Shown piece by piece: positions 1-6,419 of a stretch of 15,209 nucleotides of DNA. The position numbers and the translations under genes were made by a program. The number at the start of each line of letters is the position of its first letter. The first letter of the stretch is position 1. The stretch comes from Beijerinckiaceae bacterium (lineage in GTDB: Bacteria; Pseudomonadota; Alphaproteobacteria; Rhizobiales; Beijerinckiaceae). The notes beneath the pieces were generated by a model. It saw only the letters and a program-made list of their open reading frames with translations. It was not told the origin of the DNA and did no database searches. The DNA is taken from assembly GCA_947455285.1 (NCBI GenBank), contig CANGOK010000043.1, positions 1-15,209 of the forward strand, in the 5' to 3' direction.

Positions 1-1
1 C

Positions 2-295
2 GTGGAGGTGGAGGCGGGCCAGTCCATGCTCGCTGCGCTTGAAGAAGCGGGTGTTGGCGTCGTGTCGGACTGCAGGCGCGGCGAATGCGGGCTCTGTGTG
101 GTCGACATCGTCTCCTTCACCGGAACCGTAGATCATCGCGACGTCTTTTTCAGCAAGGCGCAGCATGCCGAGAACAAGAAGCTCTGCGTCTGCGTCTCGC
201 GTGTTTCAGGCGGCGAGATCACCATCGACGCATCTTATCGCTGCGACGAGCCTTTGCGGTCGGGACCGGAAATCAAACGGGCTGTTTCGGCCTGA
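2..295 (+). CDS. C-terminal [2Fe-2S] ferredoxin domain of an oxidoreductase (5'-truncated)
   Basis: This is the end of a gene that begins outside the window; the reading frame is open to the left edge, so the GTG at base 2 need not be a start. The 97 visible residues form a plant-type [2Fe-2S] ferredoxin domain: C24-RRGE-C29-GL-C32 followed by KLCVCVSR, where C64 (or C62) would be the fourth iron ligand. The phrase VDHRDVFFS and the CVSR ending resemble the C-terminal ferredoxin module of phthalate dioxygenase reductase/VanB-type proteins, in which an FMN/NAD(P)H reductase domain comes first and passes electrons through the cluster to a partner oxygenase. The substrate cannot be told from this fragment. 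The last 23 bases overlap the end of the convergent glycerophosphodiester phosphodiesterase gene. A stand-alone ferredoxin is possible but less likely. Confidence 0.85.
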   Translation: MEVEAGQSMLAALEEAGVGVVSDCRRGECGLCVVDIVSFTGTVDHRDVFFSKAQHAENKKLCVCVSRVSGGEITIDASYRCDEPLRSGPEIKRAVSA

Positions 296-1067
296 CTCTC
301 TCGCCTTCGAAGACGATCTGATCGCCATGACGTAGCGCTGTGGCCCTGTCAGCCTCAGTACGCACGGTCCATATGGTCACGGGCATGCCAATGCCGGCGC
401 GGCATAGATGCGGCACGGCATTGGGCAGATCGCGCAGGCTGTAGGAGAGGAATTCCGGGCGGGTTTCTTCGAAATGCAGGAATTGCGAGAGCGCGTGCTT
501 TTCCGCTGCGCCAAGATGCGACCATTCGCAGTCCGCTTCGTCGTAATCGGCCTGCGCCACCATGCCCAAGGGGACATGGTCGATGCTGAGGGCTGTTTGA
601 TGGTGGCGTAGATGCGCCATCACAAGCGGGTCGAAGCTCTCGATGCAGATCGGTCCGCCATAACCGCCAGCGCAGGCGGCGACGCGTTCTGCTAGCCGCA
701 TATCGCCATCAAAGCGGCTCTTGATTTCGCAGACGAGGGGCGTCGCGCCGCCGATCAGGCTCAGGAAGTCCGGCAGGGTGGCGATGGCGTCGCCGCGGCC
801 GCCTTTCAGCCTGATGCTCCGCAATTCCTTCGTGGTGAAGGCTTCCACGCGCCCGCTATGGGCCGTCAGCCGTTCCAGCGTGAAATCGTGAAAGACTATG
901 GCTTCACCGTCTTTCGACAGTTGCACGTCGCATTCAATGGCGCATCCAAGGGCGATGGCGGCGCGGGCTGCTGAGGGCGAATTTTCTATGAGCGGCCCGA
1001 CGCCGCAATCATGCAGGCCCCGATGGGCTATGGGGCGCTCGGTCAGCCAGGCGGGCGCCATCGTCAT
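273..1067 (-). CDS. ugpQ: glycerophosphodiester phosphodiesterase
   Basis: Predicted cytoplasmic enzyme of 264 residues that would hydrolyse glycerophosphodiesters to sn-glycerol-3-phosphate and an alcohol, a step in phospholipid head-group recycling. The GDPD signature is complete: HRG at 15-17, E28-N29, the E45-x-D47 metal pair followed by QLSKDG, the catalytic FHD at 59-61, and a CEIK strand further on. No signal peptide is visible, which fits the UgpQ-like cytoplasmic type rather than periplasmic GlpQ. The ATG start overlaps the TGA stop of the upstream RidA-like gene as ATGA, so the two are very probably translationally coupled and form one transcript. ATG codon 3 is an alternative start. 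The 3' end overlaps the convergent reductase gene by 23 bases. The exact substrate is not shown by the sequence, so the symbol is by family only. Confidence 0.9.
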   Translation of the reverse strand: MTMAPAWLTERPIAHRGLHDCGVGPLIENSPSAARAAIALGCAIECDVQLSKDGEAIVFHDFTLERLTAHSGRVEAFTTKELRSIRLKGGRGDAIATLPDFLSLIGGATPLVCEIKSRFDGDMRLAERVAACAGGYGGPICIESFDPLVMAHLRHHQTALSIDHVPLGMVAQADYDEADCEWSHLGAAEKHALSQFLHFEETRPEFLSYSLRDLPNAVPHLCRAGIGMPVTIWTVRTEADRATALRHGDQIVFEGERVRPKQPV

Positions 1068-1540
1068 TCGAATTCGATCATTGCTTCGATCTCGACCGCG
1101 GCGTCGAGCGGAAGCTCCGAAACGCCGACGGTCGTGCGCGCATGGCGTCCATGATCGCCGAAGACCTGCACCATGAGGTCGGACGCGCCGTTCATCACAG
1201 CCGGCAGCGCGATGAAGCCGGGCGTGGCGTTGATGAAGCCGCCGAGGCGCACCACGCGCCTCACCCGCTCCAGATCGCCAAGGGCCACCTGCGCCTGCGC
1301 CAGCACATTGATCGCCGCCAGCCGCGCCGCCTGCTGGCCTGCTTCGTTGAACACATCCTTGCCCAGCTTGCCCTTGAAGGCGTCGGGCAGCTTGCCGTTT
1401 TCGAGCGGCAACTGGCCGGAGATGATGAGCAGCGATCCCGTCCGCACGAAGGGGACATAATTGGCGATCGGCGCCACGGCGGCGGGCAATTCAATGCCCA
1501 GCTCCCGTAGTCGCGCTTCGATGGATTTGGCGCCCGGCAT
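1064..1540 (-). CDS. RidA family protein (YjgF/YER057c/UK114)
   Basis: 158-residue protein of the RidA superfamily. Members form trimers and hydrolyse reactive enamine/imine intermediates released by PLP enzymes; not all paralogues have this activity. The C-terminal block HARTTVGVSELPLDAAVEIE (133-152) matches the family: R135 corresponds in position to the substrate-binding arginine and E150 lies in the conserved VEIE. At 158 residues it is longer than classical RidA (about 128), as in the divergent YjgF-like subgroup that begins with IEARLRELG. The start at 1540 is chosen because GGAGA lies 7 bases upstream and the family N-terminus begins there; a longer open frame up to 1645 has no homologous residues. 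It is first in a two-gene unit with the phosphodiesterase (ATGA overlap) and divergent from eipB. Whether this subgroup member is a true deaminase is uncertain. Confidence 0.88.
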   Translation of the reverse strand: MPGAKSIEARLRELGIELPAAVAPIANYVPFVRTGSLLIISGQLPLENGKLPDAFKGKLGKDVFNEAGQQAARLAAINVLAQAQVALGDLERVRRVVRLGGFINATPGFIALPAVMNGASDLMVQVFGDHGRHARTTVGVSELPLDAAVEIEAMIEFE

Positions 1541-1685
1541 GATGTGTCTCCAGCTGGCAGGTCTCTTGCAGGAATATCTTGCCTGCGAGTTTGAATGGTT
1601 GCAGCCTGTTCGCCAAATCGTATTTTCGCCACGGGGAGCGGGCATAGACCCCCTTGGTCAAGCATACAACCGGAGCCGTGCTTTG

Positions 1686-2537
1686 ATGATACGCCGTAAG
1701 ACGATCTCCCTGGGGCTCGCGCCCGCGCTCACCACGGGCTTTCTCGCGCTTGGCGGCGCGACGCAGGTCCTCGCCGCCCAGTCTGGCCCAGCCTTCATCG
1801 CCCATCGTGCGGTTTATGACCTCAGCCTTGGCAAGGTGATTGGCGGCGTGGCGCCTTCCTCAGCGCGCGGGCGCATCGTTTACGAGTTCAGCGGCTCGCC
1901 ATGCGAGGGCTACGTCACCAATTTCCGTCAGATCACCGAATTGCAGTCGGACGAGAGCGGATCTCGCACCTCCGATATGCGCTCCACCACCTTCGAGGAG
2001 GGCGATGGTTCGGGGTTCCGCTTCAAGACCGATAGCTATACGGACGGCAAGCTCGTCGAGAGCGTCGACGGCAAGGCCAGCAAGTCGGCCGATGGAGGCC
2101 TGTCCGTCGCGCTGACCAAGCCGACGCGCGTGAAGTCCGACTTCGAGCCTGGCCCCATCTTCCCCACCGCGCAGATGATGCAGATGGTGGATGTCGCCCG
2201 CCGGGGGGGCAAGACTGATGAGGTCAAGATCTATGACGGTTCTGACGGGGGCATGAAGCTTTTCGACACCTTGAGCGTCATTGGTCGCGAAGCCGCCGCG
2301 CCGCCCTCTGATCCGCTTACCGCCGATGCGCCGGGCCTCAAGGGCGTGCGCCGCTGGCCGGTGACGGTGAGCTATTTCGACGGGGGAAAGAAGGACGGCG
2401 AGCCGAATTACGTTCTGGCCTTCGACCTCTACGAGAACGGCGTCTCAGGCGCGCTCAACATCAACTATGGCAATTATGTTCTGAGCGGCAAGATGAGCAA
2501 GTTCGAGCTTCTGCCGCAGAAGGCTTGCACGAAATAA
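1686..2537 (+). CDS. eipB: EipB-like cell envelope integrity protein (DUF1849)
   Basis: 283-residue exported protein. The N-terminus MIRRKT is followed by a hydrophobic stretch to about residue 30 (ending QVLA-AQ), a typical Sec signal peptide. The mature part matches DUF1849/EipB: FIAHRAVYDLSL at its start, the YEFSGSPCEGY segment, FKTDSY, FPTAQMM and a C-terminal LLPQKAC. In Brucella, EipB is a periplasmic beta-spiral protein needed for envelope integrity, with a disulfide joining an early and a very late cysteine; the only two cysteines here are C73 and C281, in the corresponding places. The ATG at 1686 is chosen because the signal peptide begins there; the frame is open from 1461, but that part is antisense to the RidA-like gene. 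Only a weak GGAG lies 11 bases upstream. The stop is 2 bases from the convergent dinB stop. No partner gene such as ttpA is in the window. Confidence 0.88.
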   Translation: MIRRKTISLGLAPALTTGFLALGGATQVLAAQSGPAFIAHRAVYDLSLGKVIGGVAPSSARGRIVYEFSGSPCEGYVTNFRQITELQSDESGSRTSDMRSTTFEEGDGSGFRFKTDSYTDGKLVESVDGKASKSADGGLSVALTKPTRVKSDFEPGPIFPTAQMMQMVDVARRGGKTDEVKIYDGSDGGMKLFDTLSVIGREAAAPPSDPLTADAPGLKGVRRWPVTVSYFDGGKKDGEPNYVLAFDLYENGVSGALNINYGNYVLSGKMSKFELLPQKACTK

Positions 2538-2539
2538 TC

Positions 2540-3814
2540 TCAGCGAGGCTTGCGCGGCGGGCCGAAGGCGATGCCCTTCACCACCGCTGCGCCGCCAAAC
2601 TTCGCCCTGAGCGAATCCACCGCAGCCTCTGTCGCCTTGTCGCGGGCCGCGCGCGTGTCCACGAGATCGCCGTGATCTGCGTCGGCGGCGTCGCATAGAT
2701 CGCTCAGCCCCACCCCGATCAGGCGGAAGCGTTCGCCCGTCGCCTCTTTCATAAGCAAATCCCGCGCGGCCTCGAAAATGCGGCCGGCGAGCTGCGTGGG
2801 CTGCGGTAGGGCGCGGGCGCGGGTGCGCAGGCGAAAGTCGTGGCTTTTCAACTTCAAGGTGACGGTGCGCCCCGCGATTTCGCCCTTCTTGAGCCGCGCC
2901 GAGACCTTTTCGCTTAAAAGGAACAGGGTGCGGGTCAGGACTTCGGGATCGGAAATGTCGTCATCGAAGGTCGTTTCAGCCGAGGCGCTTTTCGCCTCAC
3001 GTTCGGGCTCCACCACGCGATCATCGAGGCCCCGCGCCAGACGCCACAGCCGCCCGCCCTCCGCGCCATAACGCCGGAAGAGATCGGTCTGCTCGGCGCG
3101 TTGCAGGTCGCCGATGGTGAGATAACCGTCCTGCCGCAGGCGCTCCTCGGCCACCTTGCCGACGCCCCAGATGGCGCCGACGGATTTGGGCGCAAGAAGC
3201 TCCATCGTCTCCGCCCGGCCAATCACCGCAAAGCCTCTGGGCTTGTCGAGGTCGGAGGCCATCTTCGCCAGAAACTTGCAATAACTCAGGCCGACCGAAA
3301 CCGAGATGCCCACTTCCGTCTCGATTCGTTTAGCGAAGCGCGCCAGCGTGACGGCGGGCGAGGCGCCGTGGAGACGGTCAGTGCCGGAAAGGTCGAGGAA
3401 GGCTTCGTCGATGGAGAGCGGCTCCACCAGCGGCGTCAGCTCATGCATCATGGCTCGCACCTGCCGCCCGACCTCGCCATATTTCGTCATGTTCGGCGGG
3501 ATCACCACCGCGTCCGGACAAAGGCTCAAGGCCTTGAACATGGGCATGGCCGAGCGCACGCCGCTGATGCGCGCGATATAGCAGCAGGTCGAAACCACGC
3601 CCCGCTTGCCGCCGCCGATGATCACCGCCTTGTCGCGCAGGCTCGGATCGTCGCGCTTTTCGACTGCGGCATAGAAGGCGTCGCAATCTATATGGGCGAT
3701 CTGCAATTCATGTAGTTCGGCATGGGCGAGCAGGCGAGGGGAGCCGCAGGCCTTGCAGCGGCGCTGATCCCCCGCCGCAGGGGCGAGGCAGTCCCGGCAG
3801 ATGCCTTGTTTCAC
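2540..3814 (-). CDS. dinB: DNA polymerase IV with N-terminal zinc ribbon
   Basis: 424-residue Y-family translesion DNA polymerase. Catalytic carboxylates are visible in HIDCDAFYAAVE (D43, D45) and SIDE (D136, E137); the steric-gate position is Y48. Helix-hairpin-helix (GVGKVAEERL) and little-finger regions follow. A beta-clamp-binding motif was not identified with certainty at the C-terminus. Ahead of the polymerase is a roughly 35-residue extension with two CxxC pairs (C6/C9 and C20/C23), a probable zinc ribbon that E. coli DinB (about 351 residues) lacks. The start is GTG at 3814: its GTGA overlaps the TGA of the upstream DUF3572 gene, so the pair is likely co-transcribed and coupled. No LexA box was found in the short region upstream of the pair. 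The identification as Pol IV is firm; the role of the extension is unknown. Confidence 0.95.
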   Translation of the reverse strand: MKQGICRDCLAPAAGDQRRCKACGSPRLLAHAELHELQIAHIDCDAFYAAVEKRDDPSLRDKAVIIGGGKRGVVSTCCYIARISGVRSAMPMFKALSLCPDAVVIPPNMTKYGEVGRQVRAMMHELTPLVEPLSIDEAFLDLSGTDRLHGASPAVTLARFAKRIETEVGISVSVGLSYCKFLAKMASDLDKPRGFAVIGRAETMELLAPKSVGAIWGVGKVAEERLRQDGYLTIGDLQRAEQTDLFRRYGAEGGRLWRLARGLDDRVVEPEREAKSASAETTFDDDISDPEVLTRTLFLLSEKVSARLKKGEIAGRTVTLKLKSHDFRLRTRARALPQPTQLAGRIFEAARDLLMKEATGERFRLIGVGLSDLCDAADADHGDLVDTRAARDKATEAAVDSLRAKFGGAAVVKGIAFGPPRKPR

Positions 3815-4110
3815 GCGCCCCAGTCCGGCGATGGCCCGGCGAGGGTCTGGCGGGCCTTCTCGACGTCGGCGGGGTTGTGTCCTCCATTAGCGGCGAAGGC
3901 CAGCAGCAGGCTTTCATCCCCCGCCAGATGGTCGAGCACGGCGACGAGGAAGGAGGGCTGGGCGGCGACCTGCCGCAAATTGGCGGGATCGATGCCCGTC
4001 AGGCTCAGAAACGGCTCCAGCCGCTCTATATCCGAGGCAAGAAATCCCAGAGCCTCAATGGCGAGGGTCTGCGCCCAGTCTTTCGCCCTGTCATCGCGGC
4101 TGGAACGCAT
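3811..4110 (-). CDS. DUF3572 family protein
   Basis: 99-residue, mostly helical, probably cytoplasmic protein with no signal peptide or membrane segment. It matches the alphaproteobacterial DUF3572 family: an ALGFLASDIERLEPFLSLTG segment at about 19-38, then FLVAVLDHLAGDESLLLAFA (54-73). The function of the family is not known to me. The gene sits directly upstream of dinB and overlaps it by 4 bases (GTGA), an arrangement I recall from related genomes, which suggests a shared transcript and possibly a link to DNA repair; that is inference from position only. It is divergent from divK across 95 bases. The ATG at 4110 is the only reasonable start for a family-length protein. Confidence 0.85.
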   Translation of the reverse strand: MRSSRDDRAKDWAQTLAIEALGFLASDIERLEPFLSLTGIDPANLRQVAAQPSFLVAVLDHLAGDESLLLAFAANGGHNPADVEKARQTLAGPSPDWGA

Positions 4111-4205
4111 CAGGAAAGCCTCCGGGATTCTCTTTTCGTCAAGGAAGGTCTGTTAGACAGCCTATGGAGAGGACCCGCAGGGTCCGCGCGTCGATTGGAT
4201 GCAGG
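4111..4205. promoter_or_regulatory. divergent DUF3572-dinB / divK control region
   Basis: These 95 bases separate two divergent genes and must hold both promoters, though no good -35/-10 pair stands out on either strand. Visible elements are a single GATTC (4126-4130), a GANTC site of the kind methylated by CcrM in alphaproteobacteria, and a GGACCC-GCA-GGGTCC stem-loop at 4171-4185 that would lie in the divK leader. The divK start has only GGA-rich sequence just upstream as a weak ribosome-binding site. Confidence 0.5.
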
Positions 4206-4577
4206 ATGACCAAGACCGTTCTAATCGTGGAAGACAACGAGCTCAACATGAAGCTCTTCAATGATCTTCTCGAGGCGCATGGCTATGTGACCGTTCAGAC
4301 CCGCAATGGGATGGAGGCAATTGAGTTGGCGCGCCTGCATCGCCCCGATCTCATCCTCATGGACATCCAATTGCCCGAAGTTTCAGGCCTTCAGGTGACC
4401 CAGTGGATCAAGAGCGACGAGGAACTGAAACATATTCCGGTCATCGCCATCACCGCTTTCGCCATGAAGGGCGATGAGGAGAAGATCCGGCAGGGGGGCT
4501 GCGAGGCCTATTTGTCCAAGCCGATTTCCGTCGTGAAATTCCTCGAAACCGTCAAAAGTTACCTCGGTGACCGCTAA
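4206..4577 (+). CDS. divK: single-domain response regulator DivK
   Basis: 123-residue stand-alone receiver domain and nothing else. It matches Caulobacter DivK closely along its whole length: KTVLIVEDNELNMKLF, the phospho-acceptor in LILMDIQLPEVSGL (D53), acidic pair D9/E8-D10, T83 in the AITAFAMKGDE block, and K105 in AYLSKPISVVKFLET. In Caulobacter, DivK is phosphorylated and dephosphorylated by DivJ and PleC and, through DivL and CckA, lowers CtrA activity, so it controls cell polarity and cell-cycle timing. The start at 4206 gives the family N-terminus MTKTVLIVED; the frame is open 14 codons further upstream but that part is not conserved. In Caulobacter, and as I recall many Rhizobiales, pleD follows divK; here it does not. 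A stem-loop lies in the leader and another at the end of the gene. Confidence 0.95.
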   Translation: MTKTVLIVEDNELNMKLFNDLLEAHGYVTVQTRNGMEAIELARLHRPDLILMDIQLPEVSGLQVTQWIKSDEELKHIPVIAITAFAMKGDEEKIRQGGCEAYLSKPISVVKFLETVKSYLGDR

Positions 4578-4579
4578 AA

Positions 4580-4605
4580 CGCGCCATTAACCCCTTTTTG
4601 GCGCG
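4580..4605 (+). terminator. stem-loop just after divK
   Basis: A perfect 6-bp stem (CGCGCC at 4580-4585, GGCGCG at 4600-4605) with a 14-base T-rich loop begins 2 bases after the divK stop. There is no T-run after the stem, so as an intrinsic terminator it is weak; it may instead protect the 3' end or mark a Rho-dependent stop. The stem-loop contains one of two TTAACC repeats. Confidence 0.35.
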
Positions 4606-4695
4606 CAATTAACCGCAAACGTTTAGGTAAACAGTGAATGGCGGGGCGCATTTGCGTTTCCACGATTGCAATTGTGCGCGCTGCCTGTAGCCTCT

Positions 4696-4824
4696 GGGGC
4701 GTTGGATGCCGGAAGGGTCCGTGCAACTTCCAATACCCTGCGGAGTGCTCAGGTCCGCCGCATCTCCTGGGTCCGTGGGGTTGGCTGGTCGGCAGAGGCG
4801 GGAGTGGCCTCCTTTAAGCGCCCC
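4696..4824 (+). ncRNA. candidate structured small RNA, family not recognised
   Basis: The ends of this stretch pair: GGGGCGTT (4696-4703) with AGCGCCCC (4817-4824, one G-T pair), continued after a small bulge by GGATGCC (4704-4710) with GGCCTCC (4806-4812, one mismatch). Inside, GGAAG/CTTCC (4711-4715 with 4727-4731) and GCGGA/TCCGC (about 4740-4758) can form hairpins, and GGGTCCGTG occurs twice (4715 and 4769). The result is a closed rod enclosing about 95 bases, as expected of a structured RNA. A possible promoter is TTGCAA (4667-4672) with a weak TAGCCT 16 bases on. It does not show the SRP GGAAGGAAGCAGCC loop, RNase P or tmRNA signatures. Alphaproteobacterial 6S RNA is a possible but unproven identity. 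The strand is inferred from the possible promoter and the terminator at 4861-4899; the stem itself does not decide it. Confidence 0.4.
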
Positions 4825-4860
4825 TGTCGACCGGCCACCTAAATCAAATCTTTGATCTAA

Positions 4861-4899
4861 AACGAAAAAAGGCGCTCCGCTGGGAGCGCCTCTTTCGTT
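4861..4899 (-). terminator. intrinsic terminator of rpmG (possibly bidirectional)
   Basis: An 8-bp perfect GC-rich stem, GGCGCTCC (4871-4878) with GGAGCGCC (4883-4890) around a 4-base loop, is flanked by AACGAAA and TTTCGTT. Read on the minus strand, 25 bases after the rpmG stop, the stem is followed by TTTTTTCGTTTT, a strong Rho-independent terminator. On the plus strand it is followed by TCTTTCGTTT, so it may also end transcripts coming from the divK side. Confidence 0.88.
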
Positions 4900-4915
4900 T
4901 GGAAGAAGATCAAGC

Positions 4916-5083
4916 TTACTTGATCTTGGTTTCCTTGAACTCGACGTGCTTGCGCGCGACGGGGTCGTACTTCTTCATGGCGAACTTCTCGGTCTTCGTG
5001 CGAGCGTTCTTGGACGTCACGTAGAAGTAGCCGGTGTCGGCGGTCGAGAGCAGCTTGATCTTGATGTTGGCGGCCTTGGCCAT
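4916..5083 (-). CDS. rpmG: 50S ribosomal protein L33
   Basis: 55-residue ribosomal protein of the large subunit. The sequence MAKAANIKIKLLSTADTG, FYVTSKNARTKTEKFAMKKYDP and the basic C-terminus match bacterial L33. It has no CxxC pairs, so it is the zinc-free (C-) form. The start at 5083 is the family start; a longer frame reaching 5215 runs through the promoter and is not coding. A weak GGGA lies about 8 bases upstream. It has its own promoter (5182-5209) and a strong terminator just downstream, so it can be expressed as a single gene although it is last in the minus-strand run that begins with topA. Confidence 0.97.
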   Translation of the reverse strand: MAKAANIKIKLLSTADTGYFYVTSKNARTKTEKFAMKKYDPVARKHVEFKETKIK

Positions 5084-5181
5084 GGTCGTCGTCCCGAGTA
5101 GGCCCCATCGGGGGCGCAGATGAAGAAAGCGGCGTAAACAGCAAAAGCCGCAAGCGACCCCGCCCCGGCTGGTTAGGCCGC

Positions 5182-5209
5182 ACCATACGGATGGGGCGGC
5201 GTAAGTCAA
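5182..5209 (-). promoter_or_regulatory. predicted sigma-70 type promoter of rpmG
   Basis: On the minus strand, TTGACT (5209-5204) and TATGGT (5187-5182) are separated by 16 bases. The -35 matches the consensus at five of six positions. The predicted leader is about 90 bases. It lies between the Nudix stop (5215) and rpmG. Confidence 0.55.
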
Positions 5210-5214
5210 GATCA

Positions 5215-5913
5215 TCAGGCTTCAGTGCGAAACCAGCCCTTACGTCCCGTGCGATAGACCGGGATGGGGAGATAACGGCTCATGCCCCGTTCGAGCCGGA
5301 ATTCCAGCTCCTTGATGACCACGGTGGTGATCAGCGGCATGGGCAGGGCGCGCGCCTCGTCGATCGTGACCCAGACGAGCTCCACCAATTCGCTGTCTTC
5401 GCCCACGACGCCATCCAGTTTTGCGGCGATTCCCGAGGCGTCGGCGGTGAAGAAAAAGGTGTCGAACCGCCGCTTCATGCGCGGAGGCGTGACGGCTCGG
5501 GCGATGAAATGAAGGTCTTCGAGGTTGGGATAGAGCCCGTGGGCGGCGAAACCGCTCCAGGCGCCGGGGGGCGGATCTTCTGGCGCGCCATAATCGGCGA
5601 CGCCTAGCGCCAACCCGGTTTCCTCGAAGGTCTCGCGAATCGCCGCCAGCGCCAGCGCCCGCGCCGTCGCGGGGGAGGGACGGTCGAGGCAGGCCATCAT
5701 CTTCGCTTCGGTAACCGGGTCGAGCGCGCCGGAAATGGCCATTTGGCGGTCGCCGGGCTCAAGGCCCCCGCCGGGGAAGACGAAAACGCCGGGCATGAAG
5801 GCGTGGCCTCCATGTCGCTTGCCCATGAGCAGGCGCACCTTCGCGCCGCTTTGGTCGAGCAGTATCAAGGTGGAGGCTTTGCGTGGCCGCTCCTTGTTTG
5901 GCGGCTGCGACAT
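5215..5913 (-). CDS. Nudix hydrolase (NUDT19-like, interrupted Nudix box)
   Basis: Protein of about 232 residues of the Nudix fold, which hydrolyses nucleoside diphosphates linked to another group. An FPGGG motif (46-50) starts the Nudix region and RETFEETG (93-100) supplies the REx2EExG catalytic helix; the roughly 40 residues between them are an insertion typical of the NUDT19/RP2-like subgroup, some members of which act on CoA derivatives. The substrate here is not known. The ATG at 5913 (MSQPPNKERP) is preferred because homology starts there; ATG 5928 or GTG 5979 are possible, the last only 8 bases after the DUF983 stop, and none has a well-placed Shine-Dalgarno. It is downstream of DUF983 and probably part of the topA-rnr-DUF983 run. 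Confidence 0.85.
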   Translation of the reverse strand: MSQPPNKERPRKASTLILLDQSGAKVRLLMGKRHGGHAFMPGVFVFPGGGLEPGDRQMAISGALDPVTEAKMMACLDRPSPATARALALAAIRETFEETGLALGVADYGAPEDPPPGAWSGFAAHGLYPNLEDLHFIARAVTPPRMKRRFDTFFFTADASGIAAKLDGVVGEDSELVELVWVTIDEARALPMPLITTVVIKELEFRLERGMSRYLPIPVYRTGRKGWFRTEA

Positions 5914-5987
5914 GATCCTGGTCCACATCCCCTCGTTCAGGACAGCGGCGAGATCCTGCTCAGGCGTAAGCTCCGTCACGGTCGGGC

Positions 5988-6419
5988 TCAGGTCGGGCTT
6001 GGGGCGGGAATGGGCAGGGTCGGGTCCGCGGCTGGCGCGCCAAAGCCATGCATCCGCAGCGACCATTGCCAGCCGACCAGCGCGCCCTTCATTCGAGGCA
6101 GCAACCAGAGGCAGAGGATCAGCGTCAGAAGCGCCCAACCCGTGCCCTGAAGCCAGTCCGGCACGCCAAAGTCACGCTCTTCCATAAACAGGATGCCCGC
6201 GCCGATGATATGGCCGACCACAAAGATGGTCATATAGGGGGGCGCATCGTCGGCGCGCTGGTGATGCAGTTCTTCACCGCAGCCGGGGCAGGCGTCGGAA
6301 ACCTTCAGATAGGCGCGGAACATCCGGCCTTCGCCGCAATGTGGGCATTTGCCCATAAAGCCGCGCTTGACCGCGAGCCACTTGTCCCGGGGGGCGCCTG
6401 TCTGCGATTGCGTCGTCAT
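5988..6419 (-). CDS. DUF983 family zinc-ribbon membrane protein
   Basis: 143-residue protein. The N-terminal half carries CPHCGEG (C25, C28) and CPGCGEE (C44, C47), a probable four-cysteine zinc site on the cytoplasmic side. Two hydrophobic helices follow, at about 62-79 and 92-109, with a basic loop after the second (PRMKGAL). This order and the YMTIFVVGHI segment match the DUF983 family, whose biochemical role is not established. The start ATG overlaps the rnr stop by 4 bases (ATGA), so it is very probably coupled to rnr. The proline-rich last 15 residues are not conserved-looking. Confidence 0.88.
   Translation of the reverse strand: MTTQSQTGAPRDKWLAVKRGFMGKCPHCGEGRMFRAYLKVSDACPGCGEELHHQRADDAPPYMTIFVVGHIIGAGILFMEERDFGVPDWLQGTGWALLTLILCLWLLPRMKGALVGWQWSLRMHGFGAPAADPTLPIPAPSPT

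Larger units (their letters stand above)
4578..4915. other. gene-free divK-rpmG interval
   Basis: 338 bases with no credible coding frame. In order it holds the post-divK stem-loop, two TTAACC hexamers in the same orientation (4587 and 4609, 22 bases apart), an AAACGTTT palindrome near 4617-4624, a 16-base near-palindrome (4661-4676), a long folding stretch (4696-4824), a small ATCAAA-TC-TTTGAT hairpin (4843-4856) and the rpmG terminator (4861-4899). It occupies the place where pleD is expected after divK. Confidence 0.7.

Noticed and set aside
1461..1685. N-terminal extension of EipB
   Set aside because: It would place 75 residues before a clear signal peptide and is antisense to the RidA-like gene.
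4164..4205. N-terminal extension of DivK
   Set aside because: The extra 14 residues precede the conserved DivK start and are encoded by the leader hairpin.
4740..4800. SRP (4.5S) RNA
   Set aside because: CAGGTCCG is present, but the diagnostic GGAAGGAAGCAGCC loop does not follow it.
5084..5215. N-terminal extension of L33
   Set aside because: L33 is normally about 55 residues; the extension crosses the predicted promoter.
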